A DNA stretch of 64,000 nucleotides from Lasiosphaeris hirsuta (lineage: Eukaryota > Ascomycota > Sordariomycetes > Sordariales > Lasiosphaeriaceae): contig JAUKUA010000001.1 of the NCBI GenBank assembly GCA_030549175.1, positions 2,170,001 to 2,234,000 on the forward strand. The letters run 5' to 3'. Below the pieces are notes generated by a model. The model was not told where the DNA came from. It saw only the letters and a list, made by a program, of their open reading frames with translations, and did not search any database. The position numbers and the translations under genes were made by a program. This document shows positions 1 to 11,276 of this stretch, piece after piece. The first letter of the stretch is position 1, and each line of letters starts with the position of its first letter.

Positions 1-1531
1 GAGCTTGCTCTGGAGCCCGACCTCGAAGTGTAGGCGCTGAGTCCACCGCCGCCCCTAAGCGAAAGACCGGCATCTATGGAGATGGTGCCGTAAGCCCGAG
101 TTGGGTGTTCGGGCGCCAGCAACTCATCCGTGTCGTCGAGGGTGTGGGGTTCAACTTGAGTTCGAACTCTGGGAGCAAAAATAGCGGCAAGCAGACCCAG
201 GACAAGGCTTAGGGCGATTGCGGTGTAAGCACAATAGAAGACAGCCGTCTCCCCACCAACGTAGCCGTACAGATATCCTGCCGCTGCAGGCGCAGCAGTC
301 ATGGCGGTGCTCTGAAGGAGGGCCGGGGTAATCCATGAAAGCGTGTTTGTCTCGGCAGCAGGACCAGTAGCGGCGACCACAAGACCAGAGCATGCTCCAG
401 TGGCTGCGGCGGCAGCGAGACCTTGAAGAGCTCGCGAGAGAACCAAGGCCAGTAAGCTAAAGTGAAATTGGAGGAGGAGGAAGGAGAGCGTTGCGCATGC
501 AAGCCCACCCACGAAGACGAGCCAAACCGACGCACCCTGACGCGTCAGAAAGGGCATTAACGCTGTTACTCTTCATTAGTACAGGCATTCGTGATAAACA
601 TTGCACATTGGGGTTGCTTACGAGATACGGCTGCAAACGCCCCCCCATGTGCGGAGATGAGCACCGAGGTCAATATTTGGACTGGATGTGGTCAGAGCTT
701 TGTTCTGTCAATGTGCAGGAGTCAGACATACCTTGCTCATGCGGAACGTGGAGCCGGCTCTCAATGATGGAGGGGATCAAGGGAATTACCAGACCGGAGA
801 GAAAGATATCCTGCAGCAAACAAGCCCGGTTAGCGTTGCGCCTCCCAGACGCGACTTGGGTGATTACATACCGTAAAGGCGGCAAATTTGGCCAGTGCCA
901 CAAGGAAAAACATGGTCGGCGAGCCAGCCGCAGAGTCTTGGGGAGGGCAACTCTCGGGGCTGTTGTGGTTGTCTGGGCCCAACACCGTGATGGCGAGGAG
1001 CGAATCGGCGGGTGCAGGTTGCGAGGATGGGGGCGCGAACCAAGCAGGCCGTAATGGAGAATTCTCAGCGCCCGGGATTGCAGCGGGAGGCACGATGGGT
1101 CCCGAATAGGCAGGCTGGGAGGATCCAGGCGAGGGTCTTGCGAACCACCGAGACTCGCTCTCTTTGGAAGGTTTCGATGTTGAGGTCGTTGTCGCTGCAG
1201 TCGCTGCTGCTGCTACTGTCGCCGTCGCTGTGTCGCCTTGGTCTGCCAGCAGCTCGCTCTCCTCAAAGGCAAACGACGGACCTGCCAGGCGAGGAAACTT
1301 GAGGGCGTATGTCAATGTGGGCGAGTCGGAGGGCAGAGGCCCAGCTTCAGCCACTGGCCGTTCTTCGATCTGGTCTTCCGTCTGGTCTTCAGTCTGATCC
1401 TCGGGAGCAGTTGTCGCTGTCTCACATATCGCGTCGGAGCTTGGACCCGATGCGCATGAGGGGTTTTCGCAAGACAGATGAGGGGCAGCAAAAGAAGCAG
1501 CCGTTCCAGACCGCGTTCCTCCAGCACTCAT
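1..1531 (-). CDS. MFS transporter, DHA1-type (3' end beyond window)
   Basis: Likely a plasma or vacuolar membrane proton antiporter of the major facilitator superfamily; substrate unknown. Four exons fit in phase: 872-1531, 732-810, 622-681 and 1-562, with GTATGT, GTATGT and GTAAGC donors. The first ATG is at 1531. A Ser/Thr/acidic N-terminal tail of about 200 residues is followed by TM1 ending FAAFTDIF, the loop-rich SGLVIPLIPSI stretch, a second helix with HGGAFAAVSP, and the helix-4 signature LSRALQGLAAAAATGA, which resembles vesicular-amine-type DHA1 carriers. The usual A-loop motif (GxLADR) is replaced by a short PFLTRQG segment, so that loop is compressed. The frame is still open at base 1, so helices after about TM6 lie outside the window. 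The long disordered tail is unusual; a downstream start is possible. Family call is good, substrate unknown. Confidence 0.82.
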
Positions 1532-3449
1532 CGTCGTCTCCGTCGTCCCCGTCTCCTCGTCTCCAATTTGCCGATCGCCAATGCGTGCGCCCCTCTCCCC
1601 CTCTTGGTGGCGCGTCGATGTGGTTATCGTCGAAGTCGTCGAAGCTGACGTCGTCCGCACAAGCTCCTCCGTCGACAAAGCGCAATCCAAAGCGTATGAG
1701 GGCCTGCTGCGTCTCGCCTCGCTCGGTCAACAAGCGTCTAGGCTTGCAGATATTGTTATTATTATGGGAGACTGGCACGTCGCAAGAGTCGCAACGGGGG
1801 CGCTCCTGCTCATCCCTCTCTGGGTCTCCTCACTGTCGTTGCCCGGTTAGTGCCGTCTTCAGGCAGATCAGCGTCTTAGCCATCCCAGCCAAAAGCGACG
1901 CGAGCCAACCACAGCAGGCTACAAGCCTGTCACTCAAATTTCACCCCACCCGAAAGACCCTCCGATACCCCGGTTTTCCCCTGTGGGATTGGCCCTCAGC
2001 CGACGGTGGCTCTTCGTTATCCAACACCAACACCAATGCCGTTAGCAATCGATCCCGCAATCTCGAACACGGACCAGGGCCCATGAACCAACCTCCAGTG
2101 ATTTTGAGCCTCACGAATTGTTACTTTGGTAGCTCACATACCTCTCTGGCTGCCGAGCTCAGCCCAGTCCAACCCCCTTTCCCCACTTTATTTCGTGCAT
2201 GACTACAGTTGGCGGGATCGGGTTTTAGCATGGGACTTTGGCATTGTAAGGCGGTTTGTGGGTGCATTTTCGCTCATTAAGACCAGAAAGAACTGTCTGC
2301 GAAAAAGAAGAAGAAAAAACGCCAAAATGGCCAACTTAAGATCTGCACACATCCCACTACGTCACCAGATAACAAAGCTCGATGCTATGTTAACTGCGTC
2401 GACCTAATAAACAGACCGAGCTCTGGAGCATGAAAAAGGACATGACTTTCATCCAATACGCCCTCGCCATCCCTTCCAGCCTTCCATAGGTACTGCGGTT
2501 CCGTCTTGTAAGACAGATTTCTAGTACTGGAGGCGATTTAATCATCTTCAGCCGGCAACTACAGCCGTACCGTCCGGCATCCCCCCCGGCTACACCATGT
2601 ACCCGATTCTAGGACAAGACTTCAGCATGATACTTACCCTGCCAGAAAATCTCAATCGGCAGCAGCTAGTGTTGTGCCTCCCAAGTCTAGTGCCCCAGAT
2701 GGATCTTGAACTTGGGAGGCAAGCAAGTCTGTGGACACCCCCCCTAAAAACCCTCCTTGTCTCTCGTCATTCCGGATTTCTCTTCTGCTCATCCCCAAAA
2801 GCTCAAAAAATAAAAATAAAAAATAATTTCATTCTCAAGTGAAAAATTTATCATAAACACCACCATCAGCTCCCGGGCCACCACCGCCGTGACTAATGAT
2901 GATAATGGTAATACCAATACCAGTGAGGTTAAATATGACGGCCGCCACATCGTTTGGTGCCCGTGCGACGACACGCACTTCTGCACCCGGCCTCTGGCCA
3001 GCTCCGCTGCTTCGTGAGTCCGATAATGACTTTGAACTTCACCTGATATGTCAGAGATCGTGTAATTATTAGGTTGGATTTTAGGGAGGAGGCTGTCTTG
3101 TCAGCGGAGGGGAACGGGATGGTTGTTGGCCGCCGGCCACAACGGTTGCGGTGGCTGCGCTACCGCAGGGCGGTTAGGGGCTGGATGACGTTTTTTTGCG
3201 GGGGCCTTTGCCGTTGCTGGTAAGTTATCATCATCTCTCTTGATATGATAGGATAGGGCTAGAAGCTCGAGTTTGGAATCGCAGCGATTTCGGTGGCGGT
3301 GTTATTTTTGGAAGTGGACTTTGTGTTGGCGTGCTGCGCGGAGGCGGGCTGGGAGTATCTTTATGTATGGCAAATTTGATGGGCCCAATTACCCCTTAGA
3401 GTTCAATGCCAATGCCGTCTGACGATCAGTCCTTAACACCAACGCCGCC
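1532..3449. other. intergenic, about 1.9 kb
   Basis: No open frame here has coding character or recognisable homology. The long plus-strand frame at 1309-2202 is antisense to the transporter's Ser/Thr-rich exon and its upstream region. An A-rich stretch lies at 2806-2827. I see no RNA gene or repeat. It probably holds the 5' regions of the flanking divergent genes. Confidence 0.6.
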
Positions 3450-3833
3450 ATGACGCGGGTGACGCCAAAATCATCCATGCAAAATGTTGCGACTACAAGA
3501 ATCCCCGCTAAACATTACGACAAAACTACCCCTCGAGAGACATCTCAGTTTAAAACCGCCAACTCCCCATCACCCGTACTCGCCGAGATCAGAAACACGC
3601 CATCCAAACATTACACATATCGCATCTCGTCCAGCATGTCTAACATCCTCAATACCAGCGAAGCTGAGAAGATCAAGGACGCCCAGTCGGGCGATGGCAT
3701 CTCCAACATCTGGTCGGCCGCCGAACGGGCGACGCAAGAGACGTCAGAAGGGATCAGGAAAGCGGGCGAGTGGAAGCCTGCTGAGGAATGGATGGATATG
3801 CTATTTTGGGAGGCATACACGACCAGAAATTGA
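3450..3833 (+). CDS. small hypothetical protein, 127 aa
   Basis: Not a recognised family. An uninterrupted frame starts at an ATG in a good fungal context (GCCGCCATGAC). The N-terminal 60 residues are basic and Ser/Thr-rich. The last 65 residues are more regular and amphipathic, with SEAEKIKDAQSGDGISNIW and several Trp residues (DMLFWEAY near the end), and could form helices. No signal peptide or membrane segment is visible. A shorter product beginning at the internal Met at 3636 is possible. It is divergent from the MFS gene and convergent with the ferric reductase. Codon use looks ordinary, but without homology the gene remains tentative. Confidence 0.42.
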   Translation: MTRVTPKSSMQNVATTRIPAKHYDKTTPRETSQFKTANSPSPVLAEIRNTPSKHYTYRISSSMSNILNTSEAEKIKDAQSGDGISNIWSAAERATQETSEGIRKAGEWKPAEEWMDMLFWEAYTTRN

Positions 3834-4043
3834 GGGATTGGGGATTTGATGGAAAATAGTGTAATGATGGACTCGGTATATTGATCCACCACCAAAAGTT
3901 CGTATTTAGTACTACCTAATACGCAGCAGCCTGAAATGTGTGCCAATACTCTGCCATGGTATGATGACCAGCCAAATCATACGCCACTTGTATGCAAACT
4001 TGTATCCTATATCCTGTATCCTGTAAATACCCAACGTCCCACA

Positions 4044-6062
4044 TCACCATCCAAATTTCTCGACCGCCACCCTCACATCTAATCCCTGCCCAATAGCATC
4101 CGCGCAGACATTCTTCGTCACTCTGTTCAGTCCGTCCGGGCCAGAAACGACTACACCGACATCGCACCCCTCAGCAGCGGAGTTCTCGATCCACCTCCTT
4201 ACACATCCCGCGACATCCGGGCGCCCAGCCTCGATAGTCGGCTCAGGGATGACAAGATTAAGTCCCCTCGCCACCAGCTCGCCGAGCTGTTGTTCTGGAA
4301 CCCAGCTCCGATGGGAGTGCGAGTGTGTCACCCAGAGCAAATGCACCTTCTGTCGTGTTCGGCGTTGCCGCCCGCCCTTGCCACCTTCTGAAACCTCGGA
4401 CTCGGCTTCGTCGGTCTGTCGATCGTGCAGCAGAGCCCATATGAGCGGGAACGTGACTGCGATGCCGCTTCCGCCGGCCACGAGAATCGCGCAGTCCGAA
4501 GCCCGCAACATCTCCAACGCATGGGAGGACCCATATGGACCGTCCAGAACCACAGACACCCGAGAGTGCGACCGCGCGTAGGCAAGCAGATCGGCCGTCA
4601 TGCCACCTTGAGCGCGGATGAGCAGGGTGAACCAGGCATGGATTGGTCCTTCGGCCGTCTCAGTAGCGAAGCCGGGCGCGGCAGACGCAATCGTAAAGGG
4701 GTGCGCCTGGAGGCCATGGAGGACGGGAACTGTGAGGAAGACGTGGTCGGTTGGCTGCCAGCCATGGATGATGGAGAAGCGACGGAGCGCTGCGGGCCAC
4801 CACCAGGACTCTTTCTTTTCCGAGTGCGGAGGGATGTCCCAGTCGGCCGAGAGGAGGAAGGTCTCCCCATCCTCGAGGATAGTAATGTCGGCGGTGAGGG
4901 TGGCACGTTTGAGACCATAGCGCCAGATGAAGCGGTCGATGAGGAAGATGCTGAGCGATACGAGAACATAAGGCCGACTCGTGTAAAAGTGGAAGTAGAG
5001 GAAGACGAGGGCGGTGATCTGCAGAAAGACGTGGGAGGCCAAAAATAGCTCGTACCAGCGTTGGCGGAAACTCCCCAACGAGGTGAGGTAAAGTAGTTCG
5101 TATGAGGTGAATGCGCCGATGCCAAGTAGGACGAGTGGATGGGTGAAGTATTCCCATGTAGTTGTAGATGCGGTTAACCAGTCGGCAGCCAGCACAAACT
5201 GCCACACCACCATGCTCGCAAAATGGACAGCGGCTTCGAAGCACATTAGCTCGCCGACCCGGCGGTGGAAAATGTTTAGAGCCTCGTATGACGAGCCTGT
5301 GAGCAACCGAAACGGTTGGTTCTTGGCGCTCAGAAAGTAGAGAAGGGGGAGGTTCACGATAAAAAGGAAGCCGGCTCGGTCGGCAAAAATGAAGAAGTAG
5401 TCCCATCGCAATGGAAGTCTGTAAAAGTGGAAGGAGACATTGAGGGCGAACCAAGCGGTGATAAAGAGAGAGGTCTCATTTGAGGGCAAGGTTCGGTTGA
5501 CAAAAGGCAACGGCGGCGGTTGTCGGGCGAGCCAGGACGATGTAGCTCTGGAGAGAGGCCCGGGTTTCTTTGCTTTGCTTCTGGATCCAAACCAGCGAGA
5601 GTCAGACAATGCACTCCTTCCCAGGAGAGGCAGCTGTTCAAGGTCGACATTGTCATCTTTGGCAGCACTGGCATTCGGCAGGGTAGTTGAGCCCAAGATG
5701 GTGCTGGCCGAGGACGATGATGCTCCACCATCGGTTTCTCGGGGATTTTGTCGTTGGCGCCACCTGCGTTCGTGATATTGAGAATTATCGCTCCGCGACC
5801 GTCGCCAATGCCGAAAAGCAAAGGCAAGAATAAGCAGTACGATGGCGATGTTATAGGATGCAACAACAGCACGGGCATCGTACAAGGCCTGGATGAGCTT
5901 TTCGAGATATTCGCGCTTGGCTGGGTCCAATGGAAAGCCGTCGTCATCTGTGGGCTCCTCGCGGCTGGAAAGCTCGGTTGTCAAGCAAAGTGCACGCACA
6001 AAAGCTGGCAAGGTCTTGTGAAGCGTATCCTGCACCCAGGCGCAATTCTGTGCGTCTGCCAT
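4044..6062 (-). CDS. ferric reductase transmembrane component (FRE/NOX family)
   Basis: A single exon of 672 aa. Ferric reductases move electrons from NADPH through FAD and two hemes across the plasma membrane to reduce external Fe(III) (or Cu(II)) before uptake. A predicted helix lies near residues 71-84, then a polar, low-complexity cytosolic region to about 180, then the ferric-reductase membrane domain. The two heme pairs H266/H280 and H344/H358 both keep the family's H-x13-H spacing. HPFTIAS at 454-460 is the FAD-binding motif. DGPYGS and VAGGSGIAVTFPL are the NAD(P)H-binding motifs, and VSGPDG with the terminal EKFGW completes the domain. Two iron-type GATA sites lie about 140 bp upstream, suggesting repression by iron. 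Family call is strong; the exact metal substrate is inferred. Confidence 0.93.
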   Translation of the reverse strand: MADAQNCAWVQDTLHKTLPAFVRALCLTTELSSREEPTDDDGFPLDPAKREYLEKLIQALYDARAVVASYNIAIVLLILAFAFRHWRRSRSDNSQYHERRWRQRQNPRETDGGASSSSASTILGSTTLPNASAAKDDNVDLEQLPLLGRSALSDSRWFGSRSKAKKPGPLSRATSSWLARQPPPLPFVNRTLPSNETSLFITAWFALNVSFHFYRLPLRWDYFFIFADRAGFLFIVNLPLLYFLSAKNQPFRLLTGSSYEALNIFHRRVGELMCFEAAVHFASMVVWQFVLAADWLTASTTTWEYFTHPLVLLGIGAFTSYELLYLTSLGSFRQRWYELFLASHVFLQITALVFLYFHFYTSRPYVLVSLSIFLIDRFIWRYGLKRATLTADITILEDGETFLLSADWDIPPHSEKKESWWWPAALRRFSIIHGWQPTDHVFLTVPVLHGLQAHPFTIASAAPGFATETAEGPIHAWFTLLIRAQGGMTADLLAYARSHSRVSVVLDGPYGSSHALEMLRASDCAILVAGGSGIAVTFPLIWALLHDRQTDEAESEVSEGGKGGRQRRTRQKVHLLWVTHSHSHRSWVPEQQLGELVARGLNLVIPEPTIEAGRPDVAGCVRRWIENSAAEGCDVGVVVSGPDGLNRVTKNVCADAIGQGLDVRVAVEKFGW

Positions 6063-6672
6063 GACTTCCTGGCCTTGCAGAAGAGCCGGGCGCGCGACTG
6101 CTGGGAGGAAAGAGCGACAAAAGGACGGAAGAAGGGCAGGCGGCAGCGATGGCGAAGGGGATGAGGTGAGATGGTTGCCATGCTTGGAAGGCGCGGAAGG
6201 ATCTTATCAGATGATCAGATAAAGCCGACCGCGGAGCTAGCCCTTCCAAGAAGCGGTCAGGGGGAGGAGGGGGGGGGGGGGGGGCGCGTTGTGGACTCGC
6301 TGTCAGGGACCCTGTCAGGGGACTCCTAGTCCACGACCCCCACTAGGTACCAGAGACGTGTCGAGCAGACGAGTCGTCCATGTCAGCAACTTGCCAACCA
6401 ACCACCTGCCATTCACCAAAAGAACATTATGAAAGTAAATTGGAATTCAAAAGACGTTTGGGCGTGGAGAGCCAAAGGAAAGTTGGCTAACACTTGATAT
6501 CTTTAGGTAAACAAACTCAAGACGTGATTGACGAATGCTTGACCCGCCGATGTTACAAAGCTACAATGACTGCAGTGCTCATTCGACGAGCCCGGACCCG
6601 CCAGCAGCTACCAGGTAGCTCCCTAGCAATATTCCCTCGATCCGCCAAGGCGCCTCATCTATCTGATCGCAA
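6063..6672. other. spacer between ferric reductase and Myb gene
   Basis: Holds the ferric reductase promoter with the paired GATA sites, an uninterrupted G tract at about 6269-6284, and the 3' flank of the Myb gene, which lies on the same strand. No gene is seen. Confidence 0.6.
6204..6222. promoter_or_regulatory. paired iron-responsive GATA sites (ATCWGATAA)
   Basis: TTATCAGAT at 6204-6212 is the reverse complement of ATCTGATAA. ATCAGATAA lies at 6214-6222. Both match ATCWGATAA, the site recognised by SreA/SRE1-type iron-sensing GATA repressors, and they sit head-to-head, one base apart, 142-160 bp upstream of the ferric reductase ATG. The match is seen in sequence; binding is inferred. Confidence 0.72.
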
Positions 6673-8028
6673 CTACCAGCCCCCAAAATTCGCAAACATA
6701 AATTCGAGACCCAACGTCTGACCCACAGGAGCATTCGCATTCTCTTCTTCAGTATGCCAAAAAGCCGGAACCATATCGGCGCGACTCGTGTGGTAATCCA
6801 TCGGGTACGAGTCGACTGCATCGAAGTTGCAACTCTGAAAGGAATCAACCGACATTGCGCCAGGAGAGAAACAGTCAACCATGCTATTGTTACCGAGGTT
6901 GTTGTTTTCAAAGTCGTCAAAGTTGTCGACGAGCTCCCGGGGTTGAAGTTGCGGGCTAGGATTGGGAAAATTCACACGAGACACATTCAACCTGACCCAG
7001 TCGAGCTCCGACGGCCCCAAGTTGGGAGTTGACGCATCGCTGACGGGGCCCCCAGCGTGCCAGCCACTTGTGGGAGGAGGCTGATGGGCCAAGTTACTCA
7101 GGTCGGGGTCGAAAGGGATGGTGGGATTTGGCGAGTTCTCTTTCTGTGGTCCCCAGGAAAGTTTCATCTCGGGGCTTGAAACCAAAGGGTTTCGCGCTCT
7201 CGGCACAGATTTCGGCGCCCGCGATACCGTTGCCCCTTGGCAGGCCCTCGCAGTCTGAGCGGCTACCTCTTTCCTCCGTTGCAGTATGCTGTATCTGTTC
7301 TTTGCTGAGAGGGATGTTCGGTTTGGGAAGTGTTTGCCGACGATGTCGGACCAGTTTCGTCCATACTTGGCCACTTGCTGAAGCAGTTTTGTGTCCTAAA
7401 AAAAACAATAAGCCCCAAACCACATCTTTTTTTTTTTTTTTGCGTATTGCAGTGGCTGTACCTCTGTTGGCCTCCAGGGGCTTCTGTCGATGCTCGGATT
7501 CAAACAGTCGTACCAGCGCTTCCAACACTGGTCGCCGTTTCTCGAGCCCACGGCTTCGGCAACTTTACTCCACCTGAGACCGTGTTTCTCAACCGCTCGT
7601 CGCAGGCTCTGGTCCTCGTCAGACGTCCATGTACCCTTCCGTATTGTTTGGACTATGCTATAGTGCCACCGTTTGCGGCAGTCTTTGTTATTGCGTCCAG
7701 GGAGATAGGCGGCTACCTTGTGCCAGCTGATGGTGCCCTGTTGGGGAGTTTCTGTAGATGAAGACCTCGTTAGATGTTTTGTTTTCATCGGCAGGCCAAC
7801 TCAGTGCCGATGTACTAAGGTAGCTACTATCTAAGGTACCCAAGGTTAGACAAGAGCAGGGGGTGTGATGTGCTGACCTTTTGCTACGGCGTTGGCAAGC
7901 ACCCGATCTTCGTGTGGCGTCCACACCTGGCGGGGTTTCATAGTACTATTGCCAGAGGAGTCCCACGCTGCCTTTCTTGGTGTCTGAGGTGGATTCATGT
8001 TCATGCCAAGGTGAGGTTTCTTATTCAT
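6673..8028 (-). CDS. three-repeat Myb DNA-binding protein
   Basis: Three exons (7878-8028, 7462-7751, 6673-7395) joined in phase give 387 aa. Three tandem Myb repeats lie at roughly residues 33-84, 88-137 and 140-187. They show the regular Trp spacing (VWTPHEDRVL...W; GTWTSDEDQSL...WSKVAE...CWKRW; SPWRPTEDTKLL...NWSDIV...AKNRY). Intron 1 falls inside repeat 1 and intron 2 right after the first Trp of repeat 3 (PWRPTE|DTK). The C-terminal ~190 residues are acidic and Asn/Pro-rich and may activate transcription. It probably acts in the nucleus as a sequence-specific regulator like c-Myb or yeast Bas1; the target genes are unknown. Intron 2 carries an A/T homopolymer of about 16 bases. The family is certain, the role is not. 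Confidence 0.88.
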
Positions 8029-11000
8029 AGATATTCCGGCTCAATTCTTTACCACCAGGCACATCAGTCGGTTGCTGATAAAAAACAAGATAGTGCAAAC
8101 ATCCAGGCGAAAAAGGCACGAACATCCTACCAACCGCATGTGAATGACCTTACTTTATATAAGGGTGGAATTCGCTGCCATTACGGGTGAGTGCCAAGCT
8201 TCCGAGGGCCGACATGCGGCGGCGATTTACTGATATCTAGTCATCTTACGAGTGGCATGTGTCTCCAGTCGTGGGGAGCAAGGCAAAGCGGGCCAAATCC
8301 AACGAGACACGAGCAGCAGGGGACTTGGTATCGATCGGTTCTGGTACTCGTCATTTCTATAGATGCGCTAGGATTCATGTTGATGTCAGAAGGCTACATG
8401 TACGCAGCAGTGATCACTACATGCGTGTCATCTCCTGGGTTACACATCTTTTGACCACAGTGCAGCTGGTAGGGCTCATGGCCCGGCTATGCTCGCCCCA
8501 AATTTGCCCTCGGCAGCTTGCAGCAGTGCGATTTCGTTGCGCCCTGATCCCGGCAGTAATTGCTACTGGTAGGTACGGCAGTCTCCAGATCAAGTTTTGT
8601 CTGCTAACCAACCCAGTTGGCACAGTACGAGTGCAACCCCAGAACTGCCTTACCTAGGTACGTACATGTACCTAACTTTAGGTAACCTTCCGTGCCTTCC
8701 AGCCATCTGAATCACCCATCTACAATGCTGCTGTTTAGGGCCACCAAAACCCCCAACGAGGGAAACAACGTCTGCGATGATAGCCATGCAAGTCGTGCAG
8801 CAGCATAAGATCAGAAGCCTCACGTTCTTCTACCCCGGGTTTTAACGGCTAAGGTACTCCTATTCCCCGGCCAAGTCCTGCTGGCGCGGCGGGGGGGGGG
8901 AGGAGGGGAGAGTACCTAATTAGGTACCCCAGACTCTGTCTGTGAAACAGAACGAAAAAGGACGGCAATGCCGATGCTAGTGAGGCAGGCAAGTCCAAGA
9001 CGAGTTACCCCTTTCCTCTTATCTAGCCCACATTTAATACGAGAGCCGACAGCACCAATGCGAGGCCATTCAAGGGTCATGCGGGTAGTTTGATGGCTGT
9101 GTCGATGTGGTCTCGAGACACAAACGGCTGACACCTCACTTCGGTGAGAGGGATGGGTAGGTGGCCAAATTACGGCCGGCTTTGTCACTGCCTCGCAGCG
9201 TCTCTGAGCCCTAGAAGGCGGGCGAATCACTTTCTTGTCTCCACAACCCGGTCAAGGTAGCGTGCAGGGCATAAAGTACCTACATCTTGCATGCTCTTGG
9301 TTTTACCAGAACATTGGACAAAGCCTCCAGTGCTATCGTACTATGGACATATTCGATGAGGCTCAGATGATATGGCATTATACCTGGGAAAATATGCATT
9401 CCTTGCTACCAGAAGTACGCACAGGTGTGGATCACGGAGGGCTCCGTGAACAGGACCTCGGAGGCATGTGTGCCCCCAAGCTGGACCCCTGAAGTCATTG
9501 GGCGCAAGATGAAAATTGACGAGCAAGAGTCGAAGTCGCACAACTACCACTCCCCGCAGAAAATCACACGATAGCGCTTACCCTCCCAGGAAGCTGCGTT
9601 GTGCCATCATGAAAGCATGCCATCGGGCCATCCACTCAGCACTGCCAGTCACGGCCTAGATGAAAGTCGATCCCAGTTCGGACCGAAAAAGAAGAGTCAT
9701 TACAGCGCAGTCTCAGCGCCTCGGCAGGCACTGACTGTGACGATATTCCTCCCTCCCCTATTTGTAAGCCAAGTATTGGCAGACACTGTCCATGTCAAAC
9801 AAGCCGGCGCCATTGAAAGCTTGGTGGTGATTGATCCCTAAAGTCGTAGGAAAGTCCAAGATGTCGTGTTCCGCAAGTCTCGCTTCCCGTTTGCTTTTCA
9901 TGTTACCCGCTGGTCACTCATCAGCTAACACCAGACCCTGCCCGAAGGTATTCGGACCCCGGATTCCAACAGCGCTGGGAACAAATTCTATCCGGCAGGC
10001 AGCCACGGTAGTATCAGACGATTCGTTGGGGGCCATAGGCGCGCCAAGATGTGTGCAACTCGTCTCTTCTCGTACCTGCACCTCCATGTACATGAGTACC
10101 TCCTATACCACGGTGATAGTTTACCGAGATAAGAGCTCTAGCTTAGAGGATCGCTTCATGATAAGCCGACGTTCAAGCATCCACTCCACTCCCGGTCGCG
10201 GAGCGCTCTTGTGAATACCAGGGTGCAAGTGGAGAAAGAGTAGGACAATTTTGTTCGCGCTGAGGAGCACGAAGACGGGAGTGGAGTGCGGGGAGAAGAC
10301 ATAACTGTATCACTGCCATGCATGTTCACGGCCAGTGTACGGCAGTTGATTCCCAAAAGAGAGTTGATGAAAGGTAGGGCATCTGACACAGGCAGTGTAG
10401 TAAGTTCACAAGAGTCATGGAAGGTACGCCGTCGGGAAAGAACCTCCCAAGATGTACCACGAATAGATAAGCGGCTGATGTTGTCATTCAGTACCTAGTA
10501 TGCCATATCAGAGGATTCGAGCTGAGGTTATATGATTACTAATACTCTCCGTCTTCAGGCTGAATCAAGTCGAAAGGGGTCGCGGTCTGACTACTCAGAT
10601 ATCATCAAGGACTCAAGGCGGTTCAAAGCCATAATGCCAACTTAGGTTCCCAGTTAGCTCCAACTGGTAGCACCCCAACATTCATATACTTTCCCCTGTT
10701 TACCAAGACAAGCCTCAATAGTTCTAAACGTGACTCACGGACCGAGGGCCTTCTTTCTTTGCCTGTCGGCCACCCCCGTAGATAGGGTTGATGATGTATG
10801 TGGTTGGTGAAAGTCGGGGACGGCGTGGGAGAATACTCCAAAGATAAATTCGGAGTTAGCTGTTAAGAGAAGATCTGAAGATCATGCTGCATTTGTTCTT
10901 ATTCGGCATCAGAGAGTAATAGGAAGGTGGCTATGCTGTGCGTACTACGGTGAGATTAGAGTCACTGACCGGAGATGACTTCGTCCTCAACACGGGCAGG

Positions 11001-11276
11001 TTGAACGGTCCCTGAACACACCGCTCATAGGTCCAGGCCGCGCGATATTTACATCATGTTCCAGGCCAAATTGCTTTTTTTTTCCCTGGTTCGCTTTTTT
11101 CATTGTACTTGAGTTGGGAGTCTTTGATGCTGGACACAAGCAATGGTCAGATGACGGTGATTTGTATTAGGTATCTATTAAAAAGTAATTATGTAACGGT
11201 AATTTTCGTATCCAGTGGGTATCTCGCATTTTATATCATCATTGAAGTAAGCACCAAACAACACCGAGTTTTTTTA
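8029..11276. other. large spacer, about 3.2 kb, no supported gene
   Basis: The frames here are short, lack Kozak context or homology, and do not splice together convincingly. Several palindrome-like TAGGTACC/CCTAGGTA motifs occur (8654-8690, 8913-8930, 9272-9282), and a G run lies at about 8891-8900. T-rich stretches are at 11077-11101. Base composition is close to that of the genic parts, so heavy RIP is not apparent. A diverged gene or ncRNA cannot be excluded. Confidence 0.5.

Noticed and set aside
1309..2202. 297-codon plus-strand frame
   Set aside because: Antisense to the Ser/Thr-rich MFS exon and its upstream region; composition is mirrored and no family is seen.
9831..10214. 127-codon frame in the large spacer
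   Set aside because: No Kozak context, homology or compositional sign of coding.
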